The position numbers were made by a program, and so were the translations under genes. From positions 1 through 64,000 of the forward strand of contig NZ_JFCA01000028.1 of assembly GCF_000612585.1 (NCBI RefSeq): a stretch of DNA of 64,000 nucleotides. Direction: 5' to 3'. Of this stretch, positions 1 to 9,179 are shown piece by piece. Source of the stretch: Pseudomonas sp. CHM02 (lineage in GTDB: Bacteria > Pseudomonadota > Gammaproteobacteria > Pseudomonadales > Pseudomonadaceae). The notes beneath the pieces are model-generated. The model had not been told where the DNA came from, did not search any database, and saw only the letters and a list, made by a program, of their open reading frames with translations. Numbering within the stretch: the stretch's first letter is position 1; each line of letters starts with the position of its first letter.

Positions 1-20
1 GCTTGCCCGCGATGAGGCCA
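1..20. repeat. REP fragment at window edge
   Basis: The first bases (GCTTGCCCGCGATGAGGCC) match the right half of the REP-type hairpins found repeatedly in this window, for example at 50659-50687. The rest of the element lies outside the window. Confidence 0.6.
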
Positions 21-37
21 GCCCAGGCACTACACCT

Positions 38-322
38 CTAAAGGCCACCTGTGGCGTTGAAGCCAACGCCCAACACCGTCAACACCGACAGCGGCAACAA
101 CAAGGTATCGAGCAACGCACTCGCCGGCAGGTCCACACCCGGATAAGCCGGCGCCTCGGCACCAAACCGGTCCTTGGCGCAACAGCCACCGTTCATTGCA
201 TACAGATCCAAGCGCGTGCCGGCATACACCACCGGCGCGCCAGGTTGCGCTGCGTCCAGCGTGCGCGCGGTAGCGCAGCCCGTGAGGTGCAACGCCAGCA
301 CCAGCAGCAGCGCCTTATTCAT
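38..322 (-). CDS. YceK/YidQ-family small lipoprotein
   Basis: This 94-residue protein has a short hydrophobic signal ending in a lipobox (LTGC, lipid-bearing Cys16), so it should be an envelope lipoprotein. The mature part has the features of the YceK/YidQ (DUF1375) family: an early VYAGTRLD segment, a CC pair, a PGVDLP motif and a hydrophobic helix near the C-terminus (DTLLLPLSVL). The function of the family is not known. Its start overlaps the ubiX stop by 8 bases, so it is probably the last gene of an mpl-ubiX-yceK-like unit. Confidence 0.8.
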   Translation of the reverse strand: MNKALLLVLALHLTGCATARTLDAAQPGAPVVYAGTRLDLYAMNGGCCAKDRFGAEAPAYPGVDLPASALLDTLLLPLSVLTVLGVGFNATGGL

Positions 323-944
323 CGCTGCTCAAATGGTGTTCGCCCCAGCGGGGCAGCATGTCTTGGGGAATGTTCAGCAGGTTGAGGATGCGCGCCACCA
401 CAAAGTCCACCAGGTCATCGATGGTCTGCGGCTGGTGATAGAAACCGGGCGAGGCCGGCAAAATCGTCACGCCCATGTTCGACAACTTGAGCATGTGTTC
501 CAGGTGAATGCTCGAATACGGCGCTTCACGGGGCACCAGGATCAACTGCCGGCGTTCCTTCAACGTCACGTCGGCCGCGCGTTCGATCAAGTTGTTGCAG
601 GCACCGGTGGCAATCGCCGACAAGGTGCCCGTGGAACACGGCACCACCACCATCGCCGCCGGCGCCCCCGAGCCGGAGGCCACGGGCGACATCCAGTCTT
701 CTTTACCGTAGACCTTGATCTGCCCCGCCGCCGCACCGGTGTACTCGGTGAGGAAGGCCTGCATCATCTGCACCTTGGGCGGCAGCGCCACGTCGGTTTC
801 GGTGGCCATCACCAGCTGCGCGGCCTTGGAGATCAGGAAGTGCACCTCACGGTCTTCACGTACCAGGCAATCCAACAGGCGTAACCCGTAGGGCGCGCCG
901 GATGCGCCGGTCATGGCCAGGGTGATGCGTTCCGGGCCGCTCAT
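315..944 (-). CDS. ubiX: Flavin prenyltransferase UbiX
   Basis: UbiX joins a dimethylallyl group to FMN to make the prenylated flavin needed by the UbiD decarboxylase in ubiquinone synthesis. The 209-residue protein begins with the nucleotide-binding segment LAMTGASGAPYGLRLLDCL and carries PCSTGTLSAIATG and the C-terminal PASPGFYHQPQTI motif typical of the family. The ATG at 944 is preferred over an upstream in-frame ATG because it overlaps the mpl stop in an ATGA arrangement, which implies translational coupling, and because the family begins here. Confidence 0.95.
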   Translation of the reverse strand: MSGPERITLAMTGASGAPYGLRLLDCLVREDREVHFLISKAAQLVMATETDVALPPKVQMMQAFLTEYTGAAAGQIKVYGKEDWMSPVASGSGAPAAMVVVPCSTGTLSAIATGACNNLIERAADVTLKERRQLILVPREAPYSSIHLEHMLKLSNMGVTILPASPGFYHQPQTIDDLVDFVVARILNLLNIPQDMLPRWGEHHLSSDE

Positions 945-2290
945 TTCAGCGCCTCGGCCAGTTTGCCGTGCAGGCCACCAAAGCCGCCGTTGCTCATCAC
1001 GACCACATGGGTGCCCGGCTTGGCTTGCTGCTTGACGTGTTCGATGATGCCTTCGATGGAGTCGCATACGGTGGACGGCACCGTGCACAGCGCGGCAATT
1101 CCCGGCAGGTCCCAGCCAAGGTTGGCCGGTGCGTACCAGACCACCTGGTCGGCGTCGTTGACGCTTTCCGGCAGGCCATCGCGGTGGGCGCCGAGCTTCA
1201 TGGAGTTGGAACGCGGCTCGACAATCGCAATAATCGGCGCGTCGCCAACCCGCTTGCGCAGGCCATCCAGGGTGGTGGCAATGGCCGTCGGGTGGTGGGC
1301 AAAGTCGTCGTAGATGGTAATCCCATTCACGTCGGCGACTTTTTCCATGCGCCGCTTCACGCTCTTGAAAGCGCTGAGCGCGGCGATGCCCATGGACGGC
1401 ACCACGCCCACATGCCGCGCAGCCGCCAGGGTGACCAAGGCGTTGGCGACGTTATGCTGGCCGGTCATGTCCCACTCGACAATGCCTTGGGCCGCGCCTT
1501 CGAACAGCACTTCAAAACGGGAACCGTCTTCGCTGAGCAGCTTGACCTGCCACTGCCCGCCCGCGCCGGTGGTTTGCACCGGGGTCCAGCAGCCCATCTC
1601 GATCACACGCTGCAGGGCAGGCTCAGTGGTCGGGTGGATCACCAGGCCTTCGCTTGGAATGGTGCGTACCAAGTGGTGAAACTGTCGCTCGATGGCCGGC
1701 AGGTCGGGGAAGATGTCGGCGTGATCGAACTCAAGGTTGTTCAGGATCGCCGTGCGCGGCCGGTAATGAACGAACTTGGAACGCTTGTCGAAGAAGGCGC
1801 TGTCGTATTCATCCGCCTCGATCACGAAGAACGGCGTATCGCCCAGGCGCGCCGACACCGAGAAGTTCTGCGGCACACCCCCGATCAAAAAGCCCGGGCT
1901 CATGCCGGCGTGCTCCAGCACCCAGGCCAGCATGCTGCTGGTGGTGGTCTTGCCGTGGGTACCGGCAACCGCCAGCACCCAACGGCCTTGCAGCACATGG
2001 TCGGCCAGCCACTGCGGGCCAGACACATAAGGCAAACCTTTATTGAGTACGTATTCGACCGCCGGGTTGCCGCGCGACATGGCATTGCCGATCACCACCA
2101 GGTCCGGGACCGGGTCGAATTGCGCCGGGTCGTAGCCTTGGGTCAGCGCGATGCCCTGGGCCTCGAGTTGCGTGCTCATGGGCGGATAGACATTGGCGTC
2201 GGAGCCCGTGACATGGTGGCCCAGCTCTTTGGCCAGAACCGCCATCGAGCCCATGAACGTGCCGCAAATACCGAGAATATGAATGTGCAT
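941..2290 (-). CDS. mpl: UDP-MurNAc:L-Ala-gamma-D-Glu-meso-DAP ligase
   Basis: Mpl is a cytosolic Mur-ligase that joins recycled murein tripeptide to UDP-MurNAc. The 449-residue protein has the N-terminal nucleotide fold (HILGICGTFMGSMA), the ATP loop GTHGKTTT, the Mur-ligase core motif ending ADEYDSAFFDKRSKF, and a conserved DDFAHHPTAI segment. The start at 2290 matches the family start; an upstream ATG would add 18 residues without homology. It is the first gene of the mpl-ubiX pair and is transcribed away from eatR, as in P. aeruginosa. Confidence 0.95.
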   Translation of the reverse strand: MHIHILGICGTFMGSMAVLAKELGHHVTGSDANVYPPMSTQLEAQGIALTQGYDPAQFDPVPDLVVIGNAMSRGNPAVEYVLNKGLPYVSGPQWLADHVLQGRWVLAVAGTHGKTTTSSMLAWVLEHAGMSPGFLIGGVPQNFSVSARLGDTPFFVIEADEYDSAFFDKRSKFVHYRPRTAILNNLEFDHADIFPDLPAIERQFHHLVRTIPSEGLVIHPTTEPALQRVIEMGCWTPVQTTGAGGQWQVKLLSEDGSRFEVLFEGAAQGIVEWDMTGQHNVANALVTLAAARHVGVVPSMGIAALSAFKSVKRRMEKVADVNGITIYDDFAHHPTAIATTLDGLRKRVGDAPIIAIVEPRSNSMKLGAHRDGLPESVNDADQVVWYAPANLGWDLPGIAALCTVPSTVCDSIEGIIEHVKQQAKPGTHVVVMSNGGFGGLHGKLAEALK

Positions 2291-2347
2291 AGTCGACCTC
2301 GTAAAACATCGAGGCAGGTTAGCGCAGGGGGGCGAAAATCGCACCCT

Positions 2348-4267
2348 TTAGCTGAGGGCGTGCCGTGCGATACCGTGCCTGCGCAGCTTTCTATACAAGG
2401 TGTTGCGACTGACGCCCAACTGCTCCGCCGTGTGCGTCATGTGCCAGTGCTGTTGCTGCAGCGCCGTGAGCAATGCCAGGCGCTCGGCGTCTTCCAGCGG
2501 CGACTCCAGCGGTTTGGCCTGTGCGACGACCGCAGGGCGGGCCTGGCGAATCTGGGCGGGCAAGTCTTCAAGGCCGACGCGTCCGTCATCGCACAGCGCC
2601 ACCAATGTGCGCAGCACCGTGCGCAGTTGGCGGACATTACCCGGCCAGGCAAATGCCAACAGCGCCATGCGCGCCGTCGGGTCGAGCGCTACCGGCTCGC
2701 CATTGGCCTCTTGGGCCAGCAGGAAATCCAGCAACTGGGATTTGTCACTGCGCTCGCGCAACGCGGGCAAACCGACTTCCAAGCCATTGAGCCGGTAGTA
2801 CAAATCCTCGCGGAAACTGCCGTCTTGCACGCGCTCCAGCAAATTCCTGTGGGTTGCGCTGACAATTCGTACGTTCACAGCCTGGGGCTCACCGCCGAGC
2901 GGCACCACCAGCCGGTCCTCCAGCACCCTCAATAGACGGGTTTGCAGTGCCAGAGGCATATCGCCGATTTCATCGAGGAACAGGGTGCCGCCATCGGCTT
3001 GCTGCAACTTGCCTTGCATGCCCTCTTTGCGCGCACCGGTAAAACTGCCACCGCGATAGCCGAACAGCTCGCTTTCGATCAGGCTTTCCGGGATGGCCGC
3101 GCAGTTGAGCGCCACGAATGCCTTGTCGGCCCGCTGGCTGGCCTGGTGCACCGCTTTGGCGAAGGCCTCTTTGCCGGAACCGGTTTCGCCATTGATCAGC
3201 AGCGGTACATCGCGCTCGAATACCCGCAGCGCCTTGCTGAAGTCCTGTTGCAGCGCCGGATCACCCAGGCAGATGCCTGGCAGGCGCGGCCCCTGCGCGA
3301 CAACAGGCTTGGCGACCGCAGTGGGGACGCCGCGCACCTGGCCGCGCAACGCCGCGAACAAATGCCGGCCATCGCGGGTACGTAATGGCCAACTGGCGGT
3401 GGCATTGGCGCTGGCGCGTCCGAGCAATTGATCCAGGGAGCTTTCGAAAAACGCCTCCACCGGCTGCCCCAACAAGACGTCACGCTGTTGCCTCAACAGG
3501 TTCAGCGCGCTCTGGTTCACTGCACAGATGCGCCCTTCGCCGTCGAATGCCAGCAAGCCTTCGCTGAACAGCCCCACCGACTCCGCCTGCAGATGAAAGC
3601 GCAGCAACCAGTGGTTTTCAAAATGACGCAGGAAGTAACAACTCTCGATCATCTTCGCCGACAGATTGACCAGCGCCATGGTGTGGAATTGACTCTGGCG
3701 CGACACGGCCTCCCGTGCGGATGACACATCCAGCACCGCCAGCAAATCACCGTGGGGATCGAACACCGGGCTCGCCGAACAGGTCAGCCCGGTATGTCGG
3801 CCGCGAAAGTGCTCATCACGATGAATGGTCAGGGATTGGCGCTCCACCAGGCAGGTGCCGATGCCGTTGGTGCCTTCGCAGGCCTCGCTCCAATCCGCGC
3901 CCAGCCACAGCCCGGCGCGTTCGAAGATCTTGCGCTCGGACGGCGCGGTGACACAGTTGAGGATCACGCCTCGCGCATCGGTGAGCAGCACCGCGTGGCC
4001 GGCACCCGAGAGCTGCTGATGCAGGCTGTTCATCTCGCTGCCGGCGATGTGCAGCACCTGTTGCAGGCGCTCGCGGCTTTCCAGCAGGCGGCCGTGCTCA
4101 AGCACGGTAGGGGCGATGGTTTGCGCAGGGTCGAGGTGGTAGTCCTCCAGGCAACGCAGCCAGGAGCGGGCGATGGACGGATCGCTGGCGGGCCCCTGGG
4201 CCAACGCTTGACCGCGTGCCACGGTGAGCACCTGCTGGGCATGGCGACTGAAATGATCGTTGTGCAT
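2348..4267 (-). CDS. eatR: Sigma-54-dependent activator of ethanolamine catabolism, EatR-like
   Basis: This 639-residue AcoR-type enhancer-binding protein has an N-terminal GAF-like sensor region (about 60-210), a PAS-like segment (about 225-280), an AAA+ domain with Walker A GETGSGKE, Walker B GGTLFLDEIGD and the sigma-54 contact loop as GSFTGA (Ser instead of the usual Ala), and a C-terminal Fis-type helix-turn-helix (TAEQLGVSRNTLYRKLRRHG). It is divergent from exaC and sits between mpl and the ethanolamine genes, like EatR (PA4021) of P. aeruginosa, which works with RpoN to switch on ethanolamine use. That assignment rests on synteny and domain order. Confidence 0.88.
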   Translation of the reverse strand: MHNDHFSRHAQQVLTVARGQALAQGPASDPSIARSWLRCLEDYHLDPAQTIAPTVLEHGRLLESRERLQQVLHIAGSEMNSLHQQLSGAGHAVLLTDARGVILNCVTAPSERKIFERAGLWLGADWSEACEGTNGIGTCLVERQSLTIHRDEHFRGRHTGLTCSASPVFDPHGDLLAVLDVSSAREAVSRQSQFHTMALVNLSAKMIESCYFLRHFENHWLLRFHLQAESVGLFSEGLLAFDGEGRICAVNQSALNLLRQQRDVLLGQPVEAFFESSLDQLLGRASANATASWPLRTRDGRHLFAALRGQVRGVPTAVAKPVVAQGPRLPGICLGDPALQQDFSKALRVFERDVPLLINGETGSGKEAFAKAVHQASQRADKAFVALNCAAIPESLIESELFGYRGGSFTGARKEGMQGKLQQADGGTLFLDEIGDMPLALQTRLLRVLEDRLVVPLGGEPQAVNVRIVSATHRNLLERVQDGSFREDLYYRLNGLEVGLPALRERSDKSQLLDFLLAQEANGEPVALDPTARMALLAFAWPGNVRQLRTVLRTLVALCDDGRVGLEDLPAQIRQARPAVVAQAKPLESPLEDAERLALLTALQQQHWHMTHTAEQLGVSRNTLYRKLRRHGIARHALS

Positions 4268-4354
4268 TTCTTATTATTCTCCCTGCGTGAGAACCCCCAG
4301 CATCCCCCAGCCATCCAGGCATTGCAATCCCACGCCGACCCGCCGGTCACAGGC

Positions 4355-4372
4355 TGTACCGTTTATGGCACA
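4355..4372. promoter_or_regulatory. Candidate EatR upstream activating site 1
   Basis: An imperfect inverted repeat TGTACC-N6-GGCACA lies in the eatR-exaC gap. A second site with the same 18-base TGT-N12-ACA layout follows, 33 bases centre to centre, about three helical turns. Two spaced sites well upstream of a sigma-54 promoter is the usual enhancer arrangement. The link to EatR is inferred. Confidence 0.5.
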
Positions 4373-4387
4373 AACTGTCACATGGCC

Positions 4388-4405
4388 TGTATCACCCCTG
4401 CCACA
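4388..4405. promoter_or_regulatory. Candidate EatR upstream activating site 2
   Basis: TGTATC-N6-GCCACA has the same length and outer TGT/ACA trinucleotides as the site at 4355, on the same helical face and about 54 bases upstream of the sigma-54 promoter. It is a weaker palindrome than site 1. Confidence 0.42.
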
Positions 4406-4458
4406 GCAACGCCTTGCAACAATGCCAAACCCCTTGATTTCCCTGGCCCACAAAGCGG

Positions 4459-4474
4459 TGGCCCAACCTTTGCT
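4459..4474 (+). promoter_or_regulatory. Sigma-54 promoter of exaC
   Basis: TGGCCCAACCTTTGCT matches the RpoN consensus TGGCAC-N5-TTGCW with the invariant GG and GC elements at the required spacing. Transcription would start near 4485, leaving a leader of about 55 bases before exaC. The neighbouring sigma-54 activator gene supports it. Confidence 0.7.
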
Positions 4475-4540
4475 CTACGCTTTATCAAGCGCTTGCTGCG
4501 CTGCGCTCCCAATAAACATAAAAGCCAGGAGATACCCACC

Positions 4541-6061
4541 ATGCGTTACGCACACCCCGGTACTGAAGGCGCCATCGTCTCGTTCAAGGCCAAGTACGGC
4601 AACTACATCGGTGGCGAGTTCGTTGCGCCGGTCGATGGCAACTATTTCACCAACACCTCGCCGGTCAACGGCAAGCCCATCGCCGAATTCCCGCGCTCCA
4701 CGGCCAAAGACATCGACAAAGCACTGGACGCCGCCCATGCCGCCGCCGACGCCTGGGGCAAGACCTCGGCCCAGGACCGCTCGCTGGTCCTGCTGAAAAT
4801 CGCCGACCGCATCGAACAGAACCTCGAACTGCTGGCCGTCACCGAAACCTGGGACAACGGCAAGGCCGTGCGTGAAACCCTCAACGCCGACATCCCACTG
4901 GCAGCCGACCACTTCCGCTACTTCGCCGGCTGCATCCGTGCCCAGGAAGGCACCAGCGCCGAAATCAACGAACACACCGCGTCCTATCATTTCCACGAGC
5001 CACTGGGCGTGGTCGGCCAGATCATCCCGTGGAACTTCCCGCTGCTGATGGCCGCCTGGAAACTCGCCCCGGCCCTGGCCGCGGGTAACTGCGTGGTGCT
5101 CAAGCCTGCCGAGCAAACCCCACTGGGCATCAACGTGCTGCTGGAAGTGATCGGCGACCTGCTGCCACCGGGCGTGCTGAACGTGGTGCACGGTTTCGGC
5201 AAGGAAGCGGGCGAAGCGCTCGCGACCAGCAAGCGCATTGCCAAGATTGCTTTCACCGGCTCGACGCCCGTTGGCTCGCACATCATGCATGCGGCCGCCG
5301 AGAACATCATTCCGTCCACCGTGGAACTGGGCGGCAAGTCGCCGAACATCTTCTTCGCCGACATCATGAAAGCCGAGCCTTCGTTCATCGAAAAGGCTGC
5401 CGAAGGCTTGGTGCTGGCGTTCTTCAACCAGGGCGAAGTGTGCACCTGCCCTTCCCGTGCCCTGGTGGAAGAGTCGATCTACGACGACTTCATGAAAGTG
5501 GTGATGAAGAAGATCGAGTCGATCAAACGTGGCGACCCGCTGGACACCGACACGATGGTCGGCGCCCAGGCGTCCGAGCAGCAGTTCGACAAGATCCTGT
5601 CCTACCTGGAAATCGCCAAGGGCGAAGGCGCGCAACTGCTGACCGGCGGCAAGGTCGAGAAGCTCACAGGCGATATGGCCGGCGGCTATTACATCCAGCC
5701 GACCCTGCTCAAGGGCACCAACGAAATGCGCGTGTTCCAGGAAGAAATCTTCGGCCCGGTGGTGAGCATCACCACGTTCAAGGACGAAGCCGAAGCCCTG
5801 GCGATCGCCAACGACACCGAGTTCGGCCTGGGCGCCGGCGTGTGGACCCGCGACATCAACCGCGCCTACCGCATGGGCCGGGCGATCAAGGCGGGCCGCG
5901 TATGGACCAACTGCTATCACCTGTACCCGGCGCATGCCGCGTTCGGTGGCTACAAGAAGTCCGGCGTGGGGCGTGAAACGCACAAGATGATGTTGGATCA
6001 CTACCAGCAGACCAAGAACTTGCTGGTGAGCTACGACATTAATCCGCTGGGCTTCTTCTAA
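4541..6061 (+). CDS. exaC: NAD-dependent acetaldehyde dehydrogenase, ExaC/AcoD type
   Basis: This 506-residue aldehyde dehydrogenase oxidises acetaldehyde, the product of ethanolamine ammonia-lyase, to acetate. It has the Rossmann entry PWNFPLLMAAWKLAPALAAG, the general base in VELGGKSPN (Glu263) and the catalytic cysteine in FFNQGEVCTCPSR (Cys301). The ATG at 4541 follows an AGGAGA ribosome site; the frame stays open upstream but only through noncoding sequence and the end of eatR. Placement behind a sigma-54 promoter and before the permease and eutBC ties it to ethanolamine use. Confidence 0.92.
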   Translation: MRYAHPGTEGAIVSFKAKYGNYIGGEFVAPVDGNYFTNTSPVNGKPIAEFPRSTAKDIDKALDAAHAAADAWGKTSAQDRSLVLLKIADRIEQNLELLAVTETWDNGKAVRETLNADIPLAADHFRYFAGCIRAQEGTSAEINEHTASYHFHEPLGVVGQIIPWNFPLLMAAWKLAPALAAGNCVVLKPAEQTPLGINVLLEVIGDLLPPGVLNVVHGFGKEAGEALATSKRIAKIAFTGSTPVGSHIMHAAAENIIPSTVELGGKSPNIFFADIMKAEPSFIEKAAEGLVLAFFNQGEVCTCPSRALVEESIYDDFMKVVMKKIESIKRGDPLDTDTMVGAQASEQQFDKILSYLEIAKGEGAQLLTGGKVEKLTGDMAGGYYIQPTLLKGTNEMRVFQEEIFGPVVSITTFKDEAEALAIANDTEFGLGAGVWTRDINRAYRMGRAIKAGRVWTNCYHLYPAHAAFGGYKKSGVGRETHKMMLDHYQQTKNLLVSYDINPLGFF

Positions 6062-6070
6062 ACCGTTAAA

Positions 6071-6206
6071 CCGCTATCGCCGGCAAGCCGGCTCCTACAA
6101 TGGGTCGCATTTCAACTGTAGGAGCCGGCTTGCCGGCGATAGCGGTGTGTGATCCAACATCAGTAGTGACTGGGCGGATGCTATCGCTGGCAAGCCAGCT
6201 CCTACA
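6071..6206. repeat. REP doublet (REPIN) plus a third REP copy
   Basis: A REP sequence (6071-6099, core CGCCGGCAAGCCGGCTCC) is followed by its inverted copy at 6117-6145, forming a long hairpin, and by a third diverged copy at 6179-6206 (CGCTGGCAAGCCAGCTCC). They fill most of the gap between exaC and the permease gene and could act as a transcription or mRNA-stability barrier. Confidence 0.85.
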
Positions 6207-6286
6207 ATGATCTTTGTAAGTACTTGCGAAGTGCATTCGGCACTCAGAGGCCGAGTTAAAACAATAACAACGGACGGTACTTTCCC

Positions 6287-7720
6287 ATGTCTAGCGAACC
6301 CACAAGTTCATCTGTCGACTTCGAAAAAGTCGACTCTCAATACTTCCAACAACGCGAACTGAAAAAAGGCGCCGCCGGCTGGGTGCTGTTAGTCGGCCTT
6401 GGCGTCGCCTACGTGATCTCCGGCGACTACGCCGGCTGGAACTTCGGCCTGGCCCAGGGTGGCTGGGGCGGGATGTTCCTCGCCACATTGCTGATGGCCA
6501 CCATGTACCTGTGCATGTGTTTTTCCCTGGCCGAACTGTCTTCCATGATCCCCACCGCCGGCGGTGGCTACGGCTTTGCCCGCAGCGCCTTCGGGCCCTG
6601 GGGCGGGTTCCTCACCGGCACCGCCATCCTGATCGAATACGCCATCGCGCCCGCCGCCATCGCGGTGTTCATCGGCGCGTATTGCGAGTCGCTGTTCGGT
6701 ATTGGCGGCTGGATGATTTACCTGGCGTTCTACATCATCTTTATCGGCATCCACATCTTCGGCGTCGGCGAAGCCTTGAAGCTGATGTTCGTGATTACCG
6801 CCGTGGCCGCGATTGCCCTGGGTGTGTTCCTCGTGGCGATGGTGCCGCACTTTAGCGTCGCCAACTTGCTGGATATCCCGGTGACCGAGGCCAAGGGCGC
6901 CAGCACCTTCCTGCCGTTTGGCTACGTGGGTGTGTGGGCGGCGATTCCGTATGCCATCTGGTTCTTCCTCGCCGTAGAAGGCGTGCCCCTGGCCGCCGAA
7001 GAAACCAAGAACCCGAAACGCGACCTGCCGCGTGGCCTGATCGGCGCTATTGTGGTGCTGACCAGTTTTGCCCTGCTGATCCTGGTGATCGCACCGGGCG
7101 GCGCCGGCACTTACGCGCTGATCAAATCCGGCAACCCGCTGGTTGAGGCCCTGGCCCTGTCCTATGGCGGCTCGACCTGGATGGGCAGCTTCGTCAATCT
7201 GGTCGGTCTGGCTGGGCTGATTGCGAGCTTTTTCTCGATCATCTACGCCTATTCGCGGCAGATCTTCGCACTGTCCCGCGCCGGTTACCTGCCGCGCAAA
7301 CTGTCCGAGACCAACAAAAGCAAGGCGCCGGTGCTGGCCCTGGTGATCCCCGGCATCATCGGCTTTGGCCTGTCGTTGACCGGCCAGGGTGATCTGCTGA
7401 TTTTGGTGGCGGTGTTTGGCGCGACCATTTCCTACGTGCTGATGATGGCCGCGCACATCACCCTGCGCATCCGTCGCCCCAAAATGGACCGTCCGTACCG
7501 CACACCGGGCGGCATTTTCACCTCCGGCATTGCGCTGATACTGGCCTGCGTGGCCGTGGTGGCGGGCTTCCTGGTGGATCCACGGGTGGTGATTGGCGCC
7601 GCGATCATCTATGGAGTATTAATTGCTTACTTTGCTTTCTACAGCCGGCATCACTTGGTAGCGGGCACGCCCGAAGAGGAATTCGCGGCGATCCAGGCCG
7701 CAGAGGCCGCCCTGCACTAA
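6287..7720 (+). CDS. eat: Ethanolamine permease (APC superfamily)
   Basis: This 477-residue inner-membrane protein has about twelve hydrophobic segments and belongs to the amino acid-polyamine-organocation superfamily. The first helix region GWVLLVGLGVAYVISGDYAG and the following AGGGYGFARSAFGPWGGF segment fit the ethanolamine transporter group. It lies between exaC and eutBC, as does PA4023 in P. aeruginosa, so it most likely imports ethanolamine. REP elements separate it from exaC, so it may have its own promoter; no clear sigma-54 site was seen in front of it. Confidence 0.88.
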   Translation: MSSEPTSSSVDFEKVDSQYFQQRELKKGAAGWVLLVGLGVAYVISGDYAGWNFGLAQGGWGGMFLATLLMATMYLCMCFSLAELSSMIPTAGGGYGFARSAFGPWGGFLTGTAILIEYAIAPAAIAVFIGAYCESLFGIGGWMIYLAFYIIFIGIHIFGVGEALKLMFVITAVAAIALGVFLVAMVPHFSVANLLDIPVTEAKGASTFLPFGYVGVWAAIPYAIWFFLAVEGVPLAAEETKNPKRDLPRGLIGAIVVLTSFALLILVIAPGGAGTYALIKSGNPLVEALALSYGGSTWMGSFVNLVGLAGLIASFFSIIYAYSRQIFALSRAGYLPRKLSETNKSKAPVLALVIPGIIGFGLSLTGQGDLLILVAVFGATISYVLMMAAHITLRIRRPKMDRPYRTPGGIFTSGIALILACVAVVAGFLVDPRVVIGAAIIYGVLIAYFAFYSRHHLVAGTPEEEFAAIQAAEAALH

Positions 7721-7784
7721 TAGCCGTAAACCTCGACGCGGGTGCCAGTCTGACATTGGGCCCGCGTCGCCAAGGAGACACTGT

Positions 7785-9179
7785 ATGGCAAGCTTTTCCC
7801 ACGCGGTGGGTGCCCAGACCTACCGCTTCGACAGCCTCAAGGACGTGATGGCCAAGGCCAGCCCCGCGCGCTCCGGAGACTTTCTCGCCGGCGTCGCCGC
7901 ACAGAACGACGGTGAGCGGGTGGCCGCGCAGATGGCGTTGGCGAATATCCCGCTGAAGCACTTCCTGCAAGAAGTGCTGATTCCCTATGAACGCGATGAA
8001 GTCACCCGGCTGATCATCGACACCCACGACAAGCAGGCGTTTGCCGCCGTCAGCCACCTCACTGTCGGCGGCCTGCGCGACTGGCTGCTCAGCGACGCGG
8101 CCGACGAACATGCCCTACGCGCCTTGGCGCCAGGGCTGACCCCGGAAATGGCCGCCGCCGTATCCAAGATCATGCGCGTGCAGGACCTGGTGCTGGTGGC
8201 GCAGAAGATCCGCGTGGTCACGCAGTTTCGCGGCACCATGGGCCTGCGCGGGCGGTTATCCACGCGGCTGCAGCCCAACCACCCCACGGACGAACCGGCC
8301 GGCATCGCCGCGAGCATTCTCGATGGCCTGCTGTACGGCAACGGCGACGCCATGATCGGCATCAACCCGGCCACCGACAGCATCGCCTCGATCTGCGCCA
8401 TGCTGGAGATGCTCGACGCGATCATCCAACGCTATGAAATCCCGACCCAGGCCTGCGTACTCACCCACGTCACCACCTCCATCGAGGCCATCAACCGTGG
8501 CGTGCCGCTGGACCTGGTGTTCCAGTCGATTGCCGGCACCGAGGCGGCCAATGCCAGTTTCGGCATCAGCCTGAGCGTGCTGCAGGAAGGTTACGAAGCG
8601 GGTTTGAGCCTTAATCGCGGCACCCTGGGCCAGAACCTGATGTATTTCGAAACCGGCCAGGGCAGCGCCTTGTCGGCCAACGCGCATTTTGGCGTCGACC
8701 AGCAAACCTGCGAAACCCGCGCCTACGCGGTGGCCCGGCATTTCAAACCGTTCCTGGTGAATACCGTCGTAGGATTTATCGGCCCCGAGTACCTGTACAA
8801 CGGCAAGCAGATCATCCGCGCCGGCCTTGAGGACCACTTCTGCGGCAAGCTGCTCGGTGTGCCGATGGGGTGCGACATCTGCTACACCAACCACGCCGAA
8901 GCCGACCAGGACGACATGGACACCCTGCTGACCCTGCTGGGCGTGGCCGGGATCAACTTCATCATGGGCATCCCCGGCTCCGACGACATCATGCTCAATT
9001 ACCAGACCACCTCGTTCCACGACGCCCTGTACGCCCGCCAGACATTGGGTTTAAAGCCGGCGCCGGAGTTTGAACAGTGGCTGGCCAAGATGGGCATCTT
9101 CACGCAAGCCGACGGCAAGGTGCACTTCGGCAACAGCCTGCCACCGGCATTTCGCCAAGCCTTGGCGCAACTGGGATGA
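7785..9179 (+). CDS. eutB: Ethanolamine ammonia-lyase large subunit
   Basis: EutB (464 residues) is the catalytic large subunit of the adenosylcobalamin-dependent enzyme that splits ethanolamine into acetaldehyde and ammonia. Recognisable family stretches include ANIPLKHFLQEVLIPYERDE, GLLYGNGDAMIGINPATD and GCDICYTNHAEADQDDMD. An AAGGAGA site precedes the ATG. Its stop overlaps the eutC start. No microcompartment shell genes are nearby, as expected for the pseudomonad pathway. Confidence 0.96.
   Translation: MASFSHAVGAQTYRFDSLKDVMAKASPARSGDFLAGVAAQNDGERVAAQMALANIPLKHFLQEVLIPYERDEVTRLIIDTHDKQAFAAVSHLTVGGLRDWLLSDAADEHALRALAPGLTPEMAAAVSKIMRVQDLVLVAQKIRVVTQFRGTMGLRGRLSTRLQPNHPTDEPAGIAASILDGLLYGNGDAMIGINPATDSIASICAMLEMLDAIIQRYEIPTQACVLTHVTTSIEAINRGVPLDLVFQSIAGTEAANASFGISLSVLQEGYEAGLSLNRGTLGQNLMYFETGQGSALSANAHFGVDQQTCETRAYAVARHFKPFLVNTVVGFIGPEYLYNGKQIIRAGLEDHFCGKLLGVPMGCDICYTNHAEADQDDMDTLLTLLGVAGINFIMGIPGSDDIMLNYQTTSFHDALYARQTLGLKPAPEFEQWLAKMGIFTQADGKVHFGNSLPPAFRQALAQLG

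Noticed and set aside
968..2935. 655-codon plus-strand frame across mpl and eatR
   Set aside because: It crosses two well-supported genes on the other strand and their gap, and is rich in Arg/His/Gln as expected for a shadow frame.
4475..6001. Long minus-strand open frame across exaC
   Set aside because: It is the antisense of a clear aldehyde dehydrogenase gene. High GC content removes stop codons from the opposite frame; the product has no family features.
6071..6206. Repeats as a CRISPR array
   Set aside because: Copies are inverted and imperfect REP hairpins with unequal gaps; no cas genes are present.
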